Shown here piece by piece: positions 9,291 to 21,421 of a stretch of DNA of 64,000 nucleotides (its first letter is position 1; the number at the start of each line of letters is the position of its first letter). Under the pieces are notes generated by a model, which saw only the letters and a list, made by a program, of their open reading frames with translations, was not told where the DNA came from and ran no database searches. The DNA is taken from assembly GCF_024868665.1 (NCBI RefSeq), contig NC_079896.1:14474029-14538028 (forward strand), read 5' to 3'. The position numbers and the translations under genes were made by a program. Origin of the DNA: Triplophysa rosa. Taxonomy: Eukaryota > Chordata > Actinopteri > Cypriniformes > Nemacheilidae.

Positions 9291-10283
9291 TTTCTATTGC
9301 TTACTGTGGCTGGGTGGTCTCCGGGTTGCTGATTGCTGGCAAGTTTATGCCTGGTTGGGCTTCATCTTAGTTAACTCACTTCTGATCTGATATTTCACTG
9401 AGCAATTTTTATCAGCCTGCAGGAAAACAGCATTTTGTTTACAAGTAAGGAAGCTTCTACATGGAGTGTTTTTAGGGAAGAATTAGTCTACACACGTTTT
9501 AATCATGTCTAAGTGCTTTCTATTCAAAGCCGCTACTTATTTGTTTGTCTCCTAATTATTTTAGCAATGATTTCAAAAAGCAAAAAACATGGTTAGACCC
9601 CTCCTGTTTAAGTGGGCTTTTTCAGCCAGAATAAGTTCAAATTGATGTTAAGCTTGAAAGTGCACTGCTTTTTAAAGCATAACCTAAACTTAAATGCAGA
9701 TTCTTTCAACCGGTAGTAAACTGGACTAAGATAAGTATTGTGACCATTTAGATGTAAACTACAGTCAAACCTTTCAGTGTAGGTGCCAAGACGGTTGTGT
9801 TTAAGATTCTGAAGAGTATTATAAGTTGTTATCTTATCAGAGTGCTTGTGTTCCTCATTGTTCTGTGATTTGTTTTTTGTCTGTGTTGTGTTTCAAGGTC
9901 ATGGCCTGGAGCGTGTGCATGTCCCGATTGTACGATAAAAACACATCATTGTAATAGCTTGCTTTAAGTTTCTGTGGTAACAGCACTGACTTCCTCAAAT
10001 GTGGGCTAATTTAAAGTGTTTCTGAGACAAGAGGGTACTAATGTGTGAAGCATTTTTTTCTGAAAATAAAATTGTCAAAAATGTGGGTAAGTCTCTCCAT
10101 TTATGGAGAGAGAATAAAGATGATAGAGATCAGAGGCTGTTGACATGGTTGATGGGCAGGATTGCTTACGCTGCAGCAGAGAATTATAATTTTGGAACCG
10201 TGTCCCTGTTAGGGTTACATTGATAACAGGGACGTTGCTCTACTGGGGCACAGGCCCCCATTACTTTGTCTATCACTTTTTTC
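9291..10283. other. Non-coding DNA upstream of the first visible tgfbr3 exon
   Basis: No exon, repeat or RNA gene is supported. I looked for a signal-peptide exon with a phase-1 donor and found no convincing hydrophobic start. Confidence 0.4.
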
Positions 10284-10287
10284 TTAA

Positions 10288-10864
10288 AGGGGTCATATGG
10301 CGGAAGTACGTGTTTTTCTGTGTTTTTGGTGTGTTATAAGTGGTATATATTAGATACGTAAAATTGCACAAATGAAAGTGTGGGAACAAAAGATGCATTC
10401 TATCTAAAAGCGAATGCTCAACCAGACTTGCCTGAAACGCCTCGTGTAACCACACCCCGGCGAATCTACGTAACTTCGTAACATGATTTGACTAAGACCG
10501 CCCAAATCTACACGTAGTTAAGGTGGGCGTAATTGTAAATCTCATTGTATCGCCTTGTCAGTACAATTGCTTTGGAACCTGATGTTCAGAATATGGTAAG
10601 AGGCGTTACATTTCCATGAAATGCTTGCAGTATTTGACCAATCACTACGCACTGGTGAACTGGCCAATCATAGCACAACTCGCTTTTCAGAGCGATGAGC
10701 TTTGTAAAAAATCAGCGCGTTTCAGAGAGGCAGGGCAAAGAGGAGATACAAACATGCACGGTATGTGGAAATACAACGTTTTTTAAACTTTAAATGGTGT
10801 ATACACATTGCGTTACATCTAAAACAAAAAATAATATTCGTTTTAGCCGTGCAATATGACTCCT
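10288..10864. mobile_element. TTAA-target MITE
   Basis: Terminal inverted repeats AGGGGTCATATGGCG / ATATGACTCCT (about 20 bp, imperfect) are each bounded by TTAA (10284-10287 and 10865-10868). The 577-bp interior has no recognisable product. TTAA duplication indicates a piggyBac or Kolobok machinery. Confidence 0.75.
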
Positions 10865-10868
10865 TTAA

Positions 10869-12034
10869 AAACCTGCTGTGTGCAAGAAGTATGCAACACA
10901 ATGCACTATACAAACTTCCCTTGCTTAAACCACTATTCCTACAGTGCAACAATACTGGGGAAGGTAAACATTATGTATTTAAAAATATTAAAGTATCTTC
11001 ACCATACTTAATATAAACTTTAATAACATGGTTGCAGGCACCGTATGGAAATAATGAAAGCAGATAGAATTCTTTCTTGCACATCTACATTCATTACGCA
11101 ATGATAACAATCAATAATTACATCTTTTCAAGAATTTACAATTACAGTATTTCAAGAAACCAGTCATTTTATGGCTCAAACTAATATAAGAGCATATTTT
11201 ATCTAAAAAAAAGTCAGAACAAAGGGTTCATTTTTTTAACCAACTGTACTGCATTAAACTGTACTGCCCATAATAGCACATTGTTATCTAAGCCCTATTT
11301 ACTGCCAGCTGTTTATGTAATAACATAACATAACTAAATATTAAATATTAATATTAAATTAATATCTGCAAGTATGGAAAACAAATGTTTTTTTTTAAGC
11401 AACAATGAAATTTTACAGACTTGACAAAGGTTTTCTGAGACATTTTCTTCTAACGTTAATGTCTGAGACCTGACTGGCTGGGGATGTACAGTAGTTTGTT
11501 TATTAAGTCTTACCTCCCTCAAACTCATCATCTCCACAATGCTTCCATTTTCTTGCTTTGCACAAACAAATTCTGATGTCCATCTACAGGGGTCATTAAT
11601 GATCGAGTCAAAATAAGATGATCAATATTATTTAGAAACTTACTTTAGTTTCGTCATGTTTTCATAGCCATCATCAGTCCAAAATCTTAAATTATTTTCT
11701 GCTTCACCTATGTGGTTTTAAGTTGATAAATAGACCTTATTGATTATTGTTGAAAAAAACATTTTGTCCTTACTTGTGCTGTGTTTTCAAAACAAGGTTT
11801 CTTGTCTGTCTTGTCATATGAGGTGCTTTCAGCTATCCCCAACCTTTTGGTGTGGATGTGTAGTGACTTTACAAAGTTTACCACACAAGCCTTTACACAT
11901 TCCTGTGATAAGCGTTAAGCTGTGACTAATTGTATTTTTAGTTCAAATGGCAAAGCAACAGCTATGTATTCAGAATAATTGGGCATAATGTGTGTTTATT
12001 TTGGATGTTAAGGGTATTTTTGTATTATTTGCAG
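10869..12034 (+). other. tgfbr3 intron end, no other feature
   Basis: AT-rich intron. It ends with a pyrimidine/AT stretch and TATTATTTGCAG, a good acceptor, at 12034. The upstream exon is not visible in this window. Confidence 0.6.
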
Positions 12035-12219
12035 GTCCATTATCTCGAAGCCCTTGTGAACTGCTGCCAGTTGGAGTGGGCCACCCAGTTCAGGCAATGT
12101 TAAAGAGTTTCACCGTCCTTTCTGGATGTGCTAGCCGAGGAACCACTAGCCACCCTCAGGAAGTACACATCATCAATATACGAAAAGGCAATGCTCAAGG
12201 TGAAGAGAAACCAGCAGAG
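12035..12219 (+). CDS. tgfbr3: Betaglycan (TGF-beta receptor III) exon, orphan-domain N-terminus
   Basis: This 185-bp exon follows a TTTGCAG acceptor and ends at GAG before a GTGAGA donor. It starts in phase 1 (two bases complete a Gly codon) and ends in phase 0, giving 61 full codons. The protein includes CELLPVGVGHPVQAMLKSF and TVLSGCASRGTTSHPQEVHI, a very close match to the start of mature vertebrate betaglycan, including its two early cysteines. Betaglycan is a single-pass membrane proteoglycan that binds TGF-beta and inhibin and presents TGF-beta2 to the signalling receptors; this exon opens the membrane-distal orphan domain. The signal-peptide exon must lie upstream. The next coding exon is 31.5 kb away and fits in frame (…PAE then VALQ…). 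Confidence 0.95.
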
Positions 12220-12328
12220 GTGAGATTCTTTCATCTACACCTTATGTACAAAGCTTTATCATGTATATCCAACAGCTCTTTTATAAGTAAACATCAACCA
12301 GTGTGTCAGAGTTAAGTATACAGCATAA

Positions 12329-12774
12329 GGGGAGATTCACATTTCACGTCTAAAACCACGCAGGAAAACGTGAGCCGCACTGCTTTCTCCCTTTTTTCCA
12401 AAGCGCCTAGGAGTTTGAGCTCTACTGGCGTCAGTCGTTGCTAAGCAACCATGCGCCACGCTACCCGTTGAGACGAGGAGGTATAAACAAAGGATATATG
12501 GATTATATGCACTGAAAATACCTTGCAATAACTCTGCTATAGATTTTTTAATACTGTGATCATCTGTCTCCATCTTCACTGAGCTTTACTATATTGGTTG
12601 GTTGGTTCTTGTCACATGACCTGTGGTGCACGTGCGGCATTCTGAAAAGTTGCAATATTTTCATCTCGATGCGGCGACGCACCTAGAAAAACGGGAGCGT
12701 CACAGTGCATCGTGACCGGGTCGCTACCTATTTGAGCTTGCTTGTCGCATAAGACATGAAATGTGAATGGCCCC
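12329..12774. mobile_element. PIF/Harbinger-like MITE
   Basis: Inverted ends GGGGAGATTCACATTTCACG and (complement of the right end) GGGGCCATTCACATTTCATG. Both sides carry TAA (12326-12328, 12775-12777), the 3-bp target type of Harbinger elements. The 446-bp interior is non-coding. Confidence 0.75.
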
Positions 12775-12777
12775 TAA

Positions 12778-13162
12778 GACAAAATTTGGTTACTATTACA
12801 GATAACATAATGACATCAAATGTTACATTTTGCAAAGTAATTGTAAACGTAAATAAAAAAGAAACAGGAACATTATTTGAAAGTGTGAAACTGTCGTATA
12901 ATGCCTTTAAAAGAGATCCACAATTCTTGTTATCTTTGGGCTTAAATGTATTGCTGCTGGATCAAGCTGAGTCTGAAAGTATGGCTGGGTCTTGTCCTGT
13001 AGAACTCTGGTTTCCTGCAGCCAGCTCTGTCTCCACAGTTTGCTAGTGGTTTGTCCCAGCTCTGATGGGTTTAAGTTTTTTGACAAAATGGATATTGAGG
13101 ACCCCATGTGACTGCCATTTAAGATTTTTTCAAATACCCCAAATCTACCATATTGAAACATC
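12778..13162 (+). other. Intron sequence, nothing recognised
   Basis: No element ends, exon-like frame or repeat could be supported in this stretch. Confidence 0.4.
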
Positions 13163-13645
13163 AAACCACAAAACTGGGAACCAAGTTTTTTTTGGCAAAG
13201 TTTGAGCTTCAGCTTACAATGATAAAGTAGCTTTCAACATACTTTGATTTGTGCTTGGCTGGGGCAAGCTGGCTGAGTTGCTAATAAGTTGTTAGTTCTT
13301 TTGGTAGATGTTGGGGGTGTTAAATGAATTGATGTAATTGCTGGAAAGAATATCTGTCTGAAAGCGCTGCTGACTCAAGTCTTTCGCAATGAAAGTGTGC
13401 AATATCATGTTTGCATTACCACCTCTCAGTGGGTCTGCAATTGGATCCCGTTGTTCAAACACATGCAAAACACATGCAACAATATGTTAAGATTCTGATT
13501 AGGGCATTTCAGGTCATTTGAGTCAAAGGCATAAATACCACAAACCAAAGTAGGTTTGGAGTTACTTTATCATTGTCAGTTAAATCTCTAAGAAACTATT
13601 TATGTTGGCAAAAAACATTATGTTGGTTCCCAGTTTTTGTGGTTT
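13163..13645. mobile_element. Foldback element, class unknown
   Basis: AAACCACAAAACTGGGAACC at the left is complemented by GGTTCCCAGTTTTTGTGGTTT at the right. A second inner pair (ACAATGATAAAGTA / TACTTTATCATTGT) is also arranged inversely. No clear target duplication, so the superfamily is open. Confidence 0.65.
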
Positions 13646-13908
13646 AAATAGCACATAAATAAAAGGAGATTTTGGAGTACTCACAAATAATAGGCTAATT
13701 TAAATAAAAAACGTCAAGAATGCAAGTAATGAAATTTCTGTTATTTTATTTACAAGCGTTAAATTATCAGCAACAAACATTACAGGTGTATGACGAAATG
13801 CTTATGAAATAAACTCAGAGCAGCTCTAGAGGTGGAGTTCATGTGTTCATGTCCTCATACAGAGACGTAGACAAATGCACGAGCGTCACACGCATGTAGT
13901 AATGCGTC

Positions 13909-14713
13909 ACAGCCGTTTCACACAGCACGCTTCAGTGGTGCGCAAGCAGCTCTTATTTTTTTCGGTGCTCATGTTAACAGATGAGAGCATTCATGCCGCA
14001 CGCGTAAGCAGCGCGTGCTCGTCGAGCAGAAGTGGCGCGTAAAAAGTAACACTTTTACCTTTAAAGCATGTAAGTGGTGTCTAATGTGTTTTTCAGTGTC
14101 GCGACTCGCCATGACTTTCAAAAACATTTTTACCAGGACTTTTTTGTCCAAAACCACAACAGCACATTCAAAGGATTTATAATACAAGTATATCTTAAAT
14201 GTTATGCTTATATTGCATATGAAGGAGTGGAAAACGATCACATTACGCTGTCAGTGTACTGTCTGAAACCCACTGTCATCATAACCTTCTGAAAAAACAG
14301 ATAAAACTACATAGACATCATGTTATATGCTTATATTGTGTATGTGTGAGAGAACAGCGATCGCATCTCAAGTCAGTCACTCTCTCCTATGGTGCATTAA
14401 CCCTTTAGTGACTTCGTATCCTTCAAAGCACGATGGCTTTTTATTTTTAACTTGTACTACGTAGATCTAAAAGAGCATTAAATAGCTGGATATAACAAAT
14501 CATAGTTATGCAATCTACTTAAAAAGCACTTTGATGAAGTTTGGGGAGATATTTTGCTCATTGATGTATTTAAATAACGTAATACGAAATTGCATTGTTG
14601 TACTGTGGTACCCAGACAGCGCGGTGCATATGCTGCCGGTGTGAAAGGACAATGGGCACGCGCTGCTAACGCTCTCCTTCGCGCTGCTCACGCGTGCAGT
14701 ATGAAACGGCTGT
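13909..14713. mobile_element. Probable DNA transposon relic with inverted ends
   Basis: Ends ACAGCCGTTTCA and TGAAACGGCTGT are complementary, and GCACGC/GCGTGC-rich sequence continues inside on both sides. Flanks TCA and TTA may be a decayed 3-bp duplication. The interior is non-coding. Confidence 0.5.
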
Positions 14714-14716
14714 TAA

Positions 14717-15100
14717 ACTGTGCAGCTCATTCACATTCACGCAAAACAGCAGGTGACATAATTTAAAAGCCAGATAGCGCCTCCGCTATTCCTTCCCTTT
14801 TTCCACATCGCGGAAATCACAGGACTCTAAATATGGACTCACTGCAGCAGGGAAACAAGTTTTAAACACAACTAAAATAGCGGTGCACCATTGATTTACA
14901 TCACACACAAACAATCACCATGACAGACACGCCTCACACAAACAAGCGGCTCTGTCTAAAACACGTGTATAACTGTATCGCACGTGTGCTACGCTCGTAA
15001 GTTTATTCTTTTTTTACACTACACTGCAGAGCAGTTAGGAGAGGTGAAGGTGTAGCTGCTCTGTTCAAAGATGTCTATCAATGCAAGCAAGTGTCATTTG
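14717..15100 (+). other. Intron sequence, nothing recognised
   Basis: Unique-looking sequence between two transposons; no frame or repeat supported. Confidence 0.4.
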
Positions 15101-15108
15101 GTCAGTAC

Positions 15109-16294
15109 TAGAGATGCACCGATTGCAATTTTCATTGCCGATTCCGATTTCCGATTTTATTACAAGTGAAACCTGCCGATTCCGATTTTTGCCGATTCCG
15201 ATTTTCTATCCACAAACTATAATTGACAGTATACTGTGTATAAAACCATATTAACTTTTCTTCAATGCACATTTTTTTTATTTTCATTGAATAAATGATT
15301 GAACATTACAATTTCCCCAAATTTCCCTAAATGCAGTTCTCCAAGCTTCATTAAATTACAGAATCTTCTCTTTCCCCAACAACTCTTAAATTGAAGAACT
15401 CTGTGACTGAAAAGAAGAACACATAATAAAATATAACTAAACATGTCACTTAATTTACCTTTTTCATTTTTGTACTCATCTCACAAAAGTCTAAGATAAC
15501 AATAAAATAGCCTACTTCAACTTTATTCTCGTCTGTTTCTGTTTATGAAACTAACATTGCTTTATTTCATTTTTTCTGAAATGTAAAATAAATTGTCTTT
15601 ATCTTGGGTCTGTAGTATTAAAAGAAGTGGGTTGATTTTTGCTGCAACTTCAATAAAAAAGTTTAAACTCTTATGAGTGAATTCTACTCTAAAGATGTAT
15701 ATGTATTTGCAGTTTTTTTGTGTTAGTAAAGAACTCAATCAGATATATATCACATATATTGGTTGATTTATTCTTTTTTTTACATTTTGGATTTTTAAAA
15801 ACAAGTAGAAGTCGTGTTGAATGTCATTTTACCTAGGTGAAATGACCACAGTTTTAACATAAGACAAGGAATCAGGTTGAATGGAATTTATGTTTGTTTT
15901 ACACAGAGTGAACGACTTCAACGTGAGTTTATCATGTGTCAGAGTTTAGCATCACTGTTAGCATACATACCCCATGTAGACGGAGCAGCGAGAGATGAAC
16001 TACAGTCTGTACAATACATGATGCGTGTGCACGCGCGTGCAGTCAGCGGACATGAGAGATGCGCGTCAGTCAGCAGAGACTCGCGGTACGGTGGACCCAC
16101 ATGCGACTATAAACGAGCCGTGAAAGACAGGCTGTGCGCGCGCACGTTTCCACTTTTACTTGCGGCTTTGAGTGTACTGACGGCTGTGATGTTCTTGCCT
16201 GCATCACGAGCAACAGAAGATCGGCTTGGAATCGACGAGACGTGAGACTGACCGGCCAATTCCGGTCTCTGGCCGGTCAATCGGTGCACCTCTA
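15109..16294. mobile_element. Non-autonomous hAT transposon
   Basis: Ends TAGAGATGCACCGATTG / CAATCGGTGCACCTCTA are flanked by the 8-bp duplication GTCAGTAC (15101-15108 and 16295-16302). The left end repeats a GCCGATTCCGATTT motif three times. The 1186-bp element carries no recognisable transposase; a 122-codon frame at 15877-16245 has no known domain. Confidence 0.92.
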
Positions 16295-16741
16295 GTCAGT
16301 ACTTGTCTTTTGAATAACTAGGTTATGTATAGGTGCTGAAAGGTGCACCTTAAATCGTCAACCTTCTACCTTGACAAACTTCCCACACCTTTTTTCAAAA
16401 GTGTGCTAAACTGTTTAGTAGCAGATCTGTTAGAAGTGTTAGACACCTCACTTCTTTCTCGGACGTTTTCAAACTCCCTGAAAACTGCAGTTGTTAAGCC
16501 CCTCCTGAAAATGAGCAATCTTGATAACACCATATTGAGCAACTATAGACCGATATCAAATCTTCCTTTTATAGGCAAGATTATTGAAAAGGTAGTTTTT
16601 AATCAACTACTTAAACTCAAATGGATACCTCTACAAGTTTCAATTTGGTTTCCGGTCGCATCACAGCACAGAGACAGTGCTAATAAAGATAATAAGTGAT
16701 ATTCGCCTAAATTCTGATTCTTGCAAAATATCAGTGCTGGT

Positions 16742-17815
16742 TAGTGTTGTCACGGTACCAAAATTTCAGTAGTCGGTACCAATACCAGTAAAATTCCACG
16801 GTTCTCGGTACCAATTTCGGTACCAAAGCAAAACACAAGTACATGCTAATTGAAACACAATTTTATTAATAAAGCTCATTGTTAATATAAATGTATAGAA
16901 AGCAATGCCATTTTGTATACATGAAGTATAAGTTAATTGTTGCTGAAACTGTTGTGTGCTCTCTGGGGTCTTTCATGCTGATGAACATCCTCCTCAGTCT
17001 GCTGCTGTATAAGACAAATAGAATAAACTTCAGTAAGTCAACTGACTGAACAAACATGCATATGCAATATTAAAACAAACCTCAGTTTTTATTCTGCATT
17101 TACACAAGATTACTTGCATTAAGGTAACTGTATATTAAAATAATAAATGCAACAGATATATTTTTCTTTAGTTTAAATGTGGGTTTTTAAACCTAATAGA
17201 GTTATCTATCCAAGACATACACATTGCTAGTCATGCAGTAGGTATGCTAGTTTTCTAGCACATAGATTGCAGATAGGCCTAAATAAAATACTAGGTACTG
17301 TAAACCCCACCCTGTCCTCCCATTAATTTTACTCCATTACAGTTATAAAAGCAGTAAATGGTTAATAAGGACACTTGACTGGATTAGCATTGGCGCTAAC
17401 AAATTAACACGCAAACAGGGATGTTTATTTTAACGTAACCTTTAATTTAACATATGCTACAACATTCATAATGCAAATGCGAACAGAAGTTGAAACTTAC
17501 CGCTTGAACTTGTTAACTTAAATCCGGATGCTTCCTCGTTTCACCACAAAACTCTGTTCATTTTCTTCGTGATATGACTTTAATCTGAAGTATTTCTGTG
17601 CGCATCTCTTGTGGATCGGAGCCGCGCTTATCCGCTCATCACGTCTTATTGCGTCTATAAAAAGTTTCCGACTAACAACCTGTCAGACAGAGCATCAGTA
17701 CCCGGTTGACCCGGTATGTCGGTACTACCGGGTCTTGTGAAAATTAGGTACCGACAACTTTTTTATTTTTAGGTACCGACTTGGACCCGAAGTACCGGTA
17801 CTTTTGACAACACTA
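16742..17815. mobile_element. hAT transposon inserted in the L2 LINE
   Basis: Ends TAGTGTTGTCACGGTACC / complement of GGTACTTTTGACAACACTA, flanked by the 8-bp duplication GTGCTGGT (16734-16741 and 17816-17823). Removing it joins the LINE reading frame (…SVLVLLDLSAAFDN), which confirms the boundaries. The interior has many GGTACCG palindromic motifs near both ends; no transposase was seen. Confidence 0.95.
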
Positions 17816-18587
17816 GTGCTGGTACTGCTAGATCTTAGTGCTGCATTTGACAATGTCGATCATAACATACTTCTAGAGAGACTAGAAAACTGGGTTAGTC
17901 TTTCTGGGACAGTCCTCAAATGGTTCAGGTCCTACTTAGATGGAAGAGGTTATTATTTGAGAATAGGAGAGCATAAGTCTAAGTGGACATCAATGACATG
18001 CAGAGTACCTCAATGCTCAATTCTTGCTCCACTCTTGTTCAGCCTGTATATGCTCCCACTGAGTCAAATAATGAAACGAACCAAATTGCTTATCACAGCT
18101 ATGCAGATGACACCCATATTTACCTAGCCTTATCGCCAAATGACTACAGCCCCATTGACTCTCTCTGCCAATACATTGATGAAATTAACAGTTGGATCTG
18201 CCAAAACTTTCTTCAGTTAAACAAGGAGAAAACTGAAGTCATTGCATTTTGGAAACAAAGATGAAGTTCTCAAGGTTAATGGTTACCTTGACTCTAGGGG
18301 CAAAAAAACAAGTCAAGAGTCTTGGTCAAGGTGTGATTCTGGAGTCAGACCTTAGTTTCACTAGTCATATTAAAGTGGTAACTAAATCAGCATACTATCA
18401 TCTCAAAAACAATGTAAGAATTGGATGTTTTGTTTTCAGTCAAGACTTGGAGAAACTAGTTCATGCCTTTATTACGAGCAGGGTGGATTATTGCAATGGT
18501 CTTCTCACCGGCTAGAACTAGAAAATATGAGCATATTACACCAGGCCTCAGGTCCTTACACTGGCTTCCAGTTACTTTTAGGATTTA

Positions 18588-20384
18588 CATTTACATTTAG
18601 TCATTTAGCAGACGCTTTTATCCAAAGCGACTTACAGAGAGTTCAGGGCGCAATAAAGTGATATGTCATACAGGAGCAATAATACTATAGGTGCTAATAC
18701 CAAGTTACTAGTTTCCACAAAAGCCAGAACAATACCTGTTGAGAGAAAGGGTTAGTTTTTTTTTTTCATTTGCCTGTCAAGTATTCACAGAAGAGATTTT
18801 TTGAATGTTGTGAGAGATGTGGTTGACCAGACTGAGTTAGGAAGAATGTTCCACCAGGAAGCGATTTACTGCCCTTTTGATAAGGCAATACAAGACGCCG
18901 CTCATTTTCTGAACACAGGATTCTTGATGGGGTGTAGGAGTGTAGGAAGGTTTGAAAGTATGCCGGTGCAGATCTAGTGATAGTCCTGTAGGCAAGCATT
19001 AGTGACTTGAATCTGATACAGGCTTCAACCGGTAGCCAGTGGAGAGAGATGAAAAGGGCTGTCACATGAGCCCTTTTGGGCTCTTGGAAGATGAGGCATG
19101 CTGCTGCATTCTGAAAAAGCTGGAGTGGTTTGATAGCCTTTCCAGGAAGACCAGAAAGCATAACATTGCAGTAGTCCAACCTTGAGATTACAACGGCCTG
19201 GACAAGGAGTCGTGCCGCATGCTCAGTGAGATGGGGTTAAATAAGGCAAATCGCCATGACCGCGTTGTCTTTGCAATGTGATCATTGAAGGACAGCTGGT
19301 CATCAAATATGACTCCGAAGTTCCTGGCTGTTTTGGAAGGAGTGATTGTGGTATTGCCAAGTTGGATGGTGAGATTGTGTTGCACGGTGGGGTGTGCTGG
19401 AAATTACTAGTAGTTCTGTCTTGGCAGGGTTCAGCTGGAGGTGATGCTCTTTCATCCAAGCTGAGATGTCTTCTAGGCTGTAATACAAGCTGCTACAGTG
19501 GAATCGTCTGAATGAAATGAGATGTACAGTAAATCTGGGTGTCGTGTAGATGGAGAAAAGGAGTGGTCCAAGCACCGATCCCTGAGGGACCCCAGTGATC
19601 ATATGGTGAGCAGTGGACAGCGAGCCCCTCCATGACACCCTGAAAGATATGCGGGAGAGGTAGGATTTTACCCAGCGGAGAGGAGTTCCTGAGATTCCTA
19701 GTGATGACAGGGTTTATTAACAGTTTCGGGTGATTGACAGTGTCGAACGTCGCAGATAAGTCTAGCAGAATCAGGACAGAGGATTTATATTCCGCCTTGG
19801 CTAGCTGCAGTGCTTTTGTGACCGATAGCAGTGCAGTCTCAGTGGAGTGGTTTGTTTTGAAGCCGGACTGCTATCGTCCAGTAGTTTATTGTGGGATAGG
19901 AAGGAAGACACCTGGTTGAAAACTGCCCTTTCAAGAGTTTTCACAATAAATGGGAGGAGAGAGACAGGTCTGTAACTGTCAGTAGTAGAGGGGTCCAATG
20001 ATGTTAGCAGGGAGGTGTTGATGATGTGTGTGAGTGCTGGTGTGAGTGTGCTGGATATGGCCTGAAGGAGATGGGAGGGGATTGGGTCGAGGGGACAGGT
20101 GGTGGGGTGGCTGGAGAGAAGTCTGGTGACTTCAGTGTCAGTCTTTGGGGCAAAAGAGGAGAGTTCAATGTTTGAAGTGAGGGTAATGTGTACCAAGGTC
20201 TGTGGTGCTGAAAATTGTTGATGGATGATGTTTTTTCAGTGAAATAGTCACAGAAGTCCTCAGCAGTCAAATATGAAGTGGGTGGGGGAGGAGGGGGGCA
20301 AAGAAGAAAGTTAAATATCTTGAAAAGCTGCCGAGTGTTAGGTGCATTACTCACATTGGTGGTATAGAAAGGTGGTGGTATAGA
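18588..20384 (-). mobile_element. Second L2-type LINE, 5'-truncated, inside the first
   Basis: On the minus strand: SFRPYPAHSHQHSHTSSTPP, then DSYRPVSLLPFIVKTLERAV (about 20000-19900), [19 protein letters not shown] (about 19590), [20 protein letters not shown] (about 19470), [20 protein letters not shown] (about 19310) and YCNVMLSGLPGKAIKPLQLF (about 19170). The 3' end carries CGCTTTGGATAAAAGCGTCTG and an AAATGTAAATGTAAAT tail (18588-18640). The YADD box expected after SIYTT is deleted. The host LINE reading (…FRI/DFK…) continues across it; AGGATT and AGAATT at the junctions may be the target duplication. Confidence 0.8.
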
Positions 20385-20879
20385 AGAATTGATTTTAAAG
20401 TACTATTACTCGTTTATAAAACACTAAGATGCCTAGGACCGAAATACATTGCATATGCTCACTGAATATAAACCTAACAGACCACTTAGATCAATAGGAT
20501 CAAGTCAGTTAGATATACCAATGGTAACTCTAAACAAGGGGAATCCGCTTTTAGCTTTTATGCCGCCCGTAGCTGGAATCAGCTTCCAGAAGAGATCAGA
20601 TGTGCTAAAACATTAGCAAAATTTAAGTCCAGACTCAAAACTCATCTATCAGTTTGCATTTACTGAATGAGCACTGTGCTATGTCCGAACTGACTGCACT
20701 GTATTTCATATATAATCATTTTATTCTTAACTGTTTTAATTATTCTTAACTTTTTTTAATTCCTTGTTTTTATTGTTGTGATTATTTTTATATGATTCTT
20801 TAAATTAGTTTTATGTAAAGCACTTTGAATTACTATTGTGTATGAAATGTTCTATATAAATAAACTTGCCTTGCCTTAC

Positions 20880-21419
20880 ACTACCGAAAATGCATGTCAC
20901 ATGACCATTCAGACACGCTGGGCATGTGCACACAAATGTAAACAGTTGTATGGGCATACATAAGTTGGTTGTTGATGACAGTTGGTTACTAGTCACAGAC
21001 AGTGCTTGCGAGGCTGGTCATTGTTTCCTTCAGGTAGCGTAATGGCTCATATGACAGGGGCTTAACGAATTAGGCAAGCAAACGCAATGATACAGAAGAC
21101 CCAATCAGAAAGCGAACGTGGGCAACCACGCCTGCTTATTCTAAAGTCTCCGTTTTCGTCCGTTTACACAGAAACGCAACCCCGGAGTTATTAAACTAAA
21201 AAGGGGTCTACAGCTTTTTCAAAAAAATGTATCCGTTTTCGGGGGTCGAAAACTCACTTCCTAGTTTTTTATACCATTTAAACTCAAAAAAGCATATCCA
21301 TCAAAGTAATTCATAAAACAATGGGTTAATGCAGACTTTTTAAAAATCTACCCTTTTACTAATTATACTAACTAAAACTTTAAACATTGACATCCTGTTC
21401 CGGTCATTTTTACCATTGA
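20880..21419 (+). other. Intron sequence, possible unclassified relic
   Basis: GTTTTCGTCCGTTTACACAG and GTATCCGTTTTCGGGGG motifs near 21150-21245 look like decayed ends of a DNA transposon, but no partner ends or duplication were found. Confidence 0.3.
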
Positions 21420-21421
21420 TA

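Larger units (their letters stand above)
16303..20879 (+). mobile_element. L2-type LINE, split by two later insertions
   Basis: Reverse transcriptase motifs read on the + strand in several frames: LKTAVVKPLLKMSNLDNTIL then SNYRPISNLPFIGKIIEKVV (16470-16610), LVLLDLSAAFDNVDHNILLE (17815-17880), HSYADDTHIYLALSPNDYSP with the catalytic YADD at 18100-18111, then DYCNGLLTG (18485-18510). The tail resumes at about 20385 (DFKVLLLVYKTLRCLGPKYI) and ends in the L2-like 3' end AAAGCACTTTGAATTACTAT... with CTTGCCTTGCC repeats at 20866-20876. A hAT element (16742-17815) and a second LINE (about 18588-20384) interrupt it. Frameshifts make it inactive. Confidence 0.85.

Noticed and set aside
11540..11600. 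Candidate signal-peptide exon starting at an ATG (MLPFSCFAQ...)
   Set aside because: The hydrophobic run is too short and no phase-1 donor fits.
15877..16245. 122-codon frame in the hAT element as a transposase exon
   Set aside because: No BED finger or catalytic motif is visible.
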